Shown here piece by piece: positions 62,098 to 64,000 of a stretch of DNA of 64,000 bases (positions are counted from its first letter, which is position 1; every line of letters starts with the position of its first letter). Made by a program: the position numbers and the translations under genes. The notes under the pieces are model-generated. The model was not told where the DNA came from. It worked only from the letters and a program-made list of their open reading frames with translations, and made no database searches. Source of the DNA: Pyxidicoccus trucidator (lineage in GTDB: Bacteria > Myxococcota > Myxococcia > Myxococcales > Myxococcaceae); contig NZ_JAAIXZ010000009.1 in assembly GCF_010894435.1 (NCBI RefSeq), positions 62,001 to 126,000 of the forward strand, given 5' to 3'.

Positions 62098-63189
62098 ATG
62101 CTCGTCCAGCCCCTCCGCTCCCCTGATTTCCGCCGTCAGAGTGCGACGGACGTCACCGCCGAGCCGAAGGTCGCGGTGCTGCTCAACGCCAACGCCCGCA
62201 AGGTGGACGCACGGGTGGTGAAGTCGCTGTCGCACGTGGTGCCGGAGCAGGACCTGTTCCTCTCCCGCTCGCCGCTGGACGCCCGGCGCATCACCCAGAC
62301 GGTGCTGGAGCGGGGCTACCCCATGGCCTTCACGGGCGGCGGCGACGGCACCTTCATGGGCTTCGTGAATGAGGTGCTGCACCAGGTGGGGCCGCGCGGC
62401 CGCTTCGCGGGCCAGGCCGCGCCCCGCTTCGGCATCCTCAAGCTGGGCACGGGCAACGGCATCGCCAATCACGTCAACGCCTCCAGCACGCGCGGGGACG
62501 GCATCCTCAACGACGTGCTGCGCGCCCGCACCGGCGAGGTGCCCGGCTACCGCCCCATGGATTTGCTGATGGTGGACGGCCAGCGCGCGCCGTTCGCCGG
62601 CCTGGGCGTGGATGGCAAGGTGCTCAACGACTACATCTGGGTGAAGGAGAACCTGGGCAAGGGGCTCTTCAAGAACGTCCTCAGCGGCAGCGGCGGCTAC
62701 TTCTCCGCGGTGGCCTGCAAGACGGTGCCCCACTACCTCACGAACTCCACCTGGGTGGAGTGCGAGGTCATCAACGGCCAGTCCGAGGCGTACCGGCTGG
62801 GCGCGGATGGCCGCCCGGTGGGTGACTCGCTGGCCCCCGGCGCCACGCTGTTCCGCGGCCGGCTGATGATGGCGGCGGCGGGCACCATGCCCTTCTACGG
62901 CTACGGCTTCCGCATGTTCCCCTTCGCTGGTGAGCGTCGCGGCTTCATGCAGCTGCGCCTGAGCCAGGTGAAGCCGGCGAACGTGCTCGCGAACCTGCCG
63001 AAGCTGTGGAACGGCCGCTGGTTCCCCGAGGGCCTGCACGACTTCCACGCCCGCGAGGTCACCATCCGCTTCGCCCGCCCCATGCCCTTCCAGGTGGGTG
63101 GCGACGCGGCCGGCTACCGCGAAGAGGTGTCCCTGTCCGTTGCGCCCGAGTCCATCGAGCTGGTGGACTTCAACGGCTCGATGAACTGA
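62098..63189 (+). CDS. Diacylglycerol/lipid kinase-family protein
   Basis: 363 residues. The DAGK catalytic motif GGGDGT is at residues 80-85 (AFTGGGDGTFMGFVNEVL), with LKLGTGNGIANHV, then FAGLGVDGKVLNDYIW. The N-terminus (KVAVLLNANARKVDARVVKS) matches the YegS/DgkB-like family, which phosphorylates diacylglycerol or related lipids on the cytosolic face. The C-terminal part is longer than in YegS. ATG 62098 has AGGAG eight bases upstream. Confidence 0.85.
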   Translation: MLVQPLRSPDFRRQSATDVTAEPKVAVLLNANARKVDARVVKSLSHVVPEQDLFLSRSPLDARRITQTVLERGYPMAFTGGGDGTFMGFVNEVLHQVGPRGRFAGQAAPRFGILKLGTGNGIANHVNASSTRGDGILNDVLRARTGEVPGYRPMDLLMVDGQRAPFAGLGVDGKVLNDYIWVKENLGKGLFKNVLSGSGGYFSAVACKTVPHYLTNSTWVECEVINGQSEAYRLGADGRPVGDSLAPGATLFRGRLMMAAAGTMPFYGYGFRMFPFAGERRGFMQLRLSQVKPANVLANLPKLWNGRWFPEGLHDFHAREVTIRFARPMPFQVGGDAAGYREEVSLSVAPESIELVDFNGSMN

Positions 63190-63208
63190 AGCAGGCCGTA
63201 GGCAGTCG

Positions 63209-63240
63209 GGCCCCGGCGCCACTTGGAGGGACGCCGGGCC
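63209..63240. terminator. Hairpin after the lipid kinase gene
   Basis: GGCCCCGGCG (63209-63218) pairs with CGCCGGGCC (63232-63240), with one bulged base, between convergent genes. No T-run. Confidence 0.45.
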
Positions 63241-63266
63241 TGACAGCCGCCTCGCATGCTGACTGA

Positions 63267-64000
63267 TTAGCCGCGATCTCTCGACGCCGGAGGCTTCTCG
63301 CCCGGCTCCTTGCGGCGGCCCACGACGAAGGCATAGCTGACGCTCGCCTTGCCGTTGCTCTCGCGGTGCAGGGCCAGCTCCTGGCGCAGCCCCGCCGCCT
63401 GCGGGCCCGCGGGCGCGGCCGCCAGACTCGCCTCGATGTCGCGGTAGAGCATGTCCAGCTCCGTGTCGTGGAGCGTCTCCGCGGACTCCGGCTCGTAGCC
63501 GGCGCCCTCCAGCGTCTGCAACAGCTCGCGCGGCAGCAGCAGCGGTGCGCCCACGCGGCGCTCCCAGAAGTCGAGCGTGGCCTTGGGCGCGAAGCGCCCC
63601 ACCCTCGCGGGGAACGTCAGGCCCAGGCGGCCGCGCTTCGCCAGGAGGGCGCGCATGCCCGCCAGCGTGGGCCGCAGCGGGTACAGCACCTGGCCCTGGA
63701 TGAGGATGCCGTTGAAGGCGCCCTCGGGCAGGCCGAGCGCGTCCAGCGACACGCGCCGCACCTCGAGCCTGTCGGCGAGCCCCTGGGTCCGCACGCGCTC
63801 GCGCAGCGGGGCCAGCAGCGCCTCGTCCGTGTCCGCGGCCACCACCGAGCAGCCCAGCTCCCGGGCCAGCAGCAGCGCGGCCTGCCCGTCCGGGCCGCAG
63901 CCGAGCACCAGCACCCGTGAGCCCGGCTCCAGCTGCGCCACCTTGGCGAAGCGTCGCGTCGAGTCGTCCGAGGCGAACGCGCGACGGACGCCTGCGGGGT
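63267..64000 (-). CDS. SAM-dependent methyltransferase, 5' end beyond the window
   Basis: The visible 244 residues hold a class I Rossmann methyltransferase: SRVLVLGCGPDGQAALLLAR as motif I, VVAADTD as the acidic residue after strand 2, GAFNGILIQGQVLYPL in the motif IV region, and ALLAKRGRLGLTFP. The frame is open to the last base (upstream residues include RRFAKVAQLEPG), so the start lies outside. The substrate is unknown. Confidence 0.8.
   Translation of the reverse strand, partial: PAGVRRAFASDDSTRRFAKVAQLEPGSRVLVLGCGPDGQAALLLARELGCSVVAADTDEALLAPLRERVRTQGLADRLEVRRVSLDALGLPEGAFNGILIQGQVLYPLRPTLAGMRALLAKRGRLGLTFPARVGRFAPKATLDFWERRVGAPLLLPRELLQTLEGAGYEPESAETLHDTELDMLYRDIEASLAAAPAGPQAAGLRQELALHRESNGKASVSYAFVVGRRKEPGEKPPASRDRG

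Overview
The window is high-GC DNA from a myxobacterium, most likely a Myxococcaceae member close to Myxococcus. Two linked M. xanthus landmark loci support this: the exoA-exoI spore-coat polysaccharide operon (about 0.7-10.9 kb) and a block matching the act developmental operon (about 25.7-33.0 kb). A relA-ridA pair, DksA, a zinc-ribbon Ser/Thr kinase with FHA proteins, and DUF4388 (PATAN) and caspase-like proteins fit the same group. No rRNA, tRNA, insertion sequence, phage or CRISPR array was seen. Assignments rest on reading motifs and gene order, not on database searches.

Region by region. 1-0.5 kb: tail of a two-repeat protein. 0.7-10.9 kb (minus): exoA-I, encoding an outer-membrane exporter lipoprotein, a beta-barrel, a Wzz-like protein with a separate tyrosine kinase, an initiating sugar-phosphate transferase, a YvcK-like protein, two FemAB/CelD-like acyltransferases and an aminotransferase. 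A sigma-54-like promoter lies ahead of exoA. 11.3-15.4 kb: a small membrane protein, a glycogen-debranching-type glucosidase, a CPBP protease and two adjacent minisatellites (38-bp and 28-bp units). 15.5-21.1 kb: a TetR-like gene with no credible stop, an SDR enzyme, an EVE protein, an amino-acid permease and an ECF sigma/anti-sigma/periplasmic-protein operon. 21.2-24.8 kb: aromatic amino-acid genes, namely two tandem prephenate dehydratases (one fused to chorismate mutase) facing a DAHP synthase. 25.0-33.0 kb: a TPR protein and the act-like operon (degenerate REC-GGDEF protein, NtrC-type activator, epimerase-GNAT fusion, membrane protein, secreted caspase-like protein). 33.1-40.5 kb: glutaredoxin-like protein, DUF4388 protein, penicillin-binding protein, ABC-2 exporter, TusA-like protein and a protein with three tandem DsbA-like domains. 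40.6-48.9 kb: signalling cluster with RidA, RelA, FHA-kinase-FHA, DksA and a diadenylate-cyclase-domain protein. 48.9-54.4 kb: MoxR-type AAA ATPase, VWA protein and a coiled-coil protein. 55.6-59.7 kb: a 37-codon peptide gene, a helical-repeat protein and a three-gene ABC-2 exporter. 59.8-64.0 kb: DnaK, a diacylglycerol-kinase-like protein and a methyltransferase cut by the window edge.

How the genes may work together. The window gathers nutrient sensing (RelA/ppGpp, DksA, a c-di-AMP-type synthase), developmental timing (act) and the spore-coat end product (exo) on one stretch of chromosome. The least explained system is the peptide-repeat protein-ABC exporter cassette at 55.6-59.7 kb, which looks like a small-peptide export or self-protection unit without a recognisable modifying enzyme. 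Other unusual items are the triple-DsbA protein, the tandem prephenate dehydratases, the doubly degenerate ActA-like regulator, the zinc-ribbon FHA-kinase-FHA cluster and the 28-bp minisatellite.
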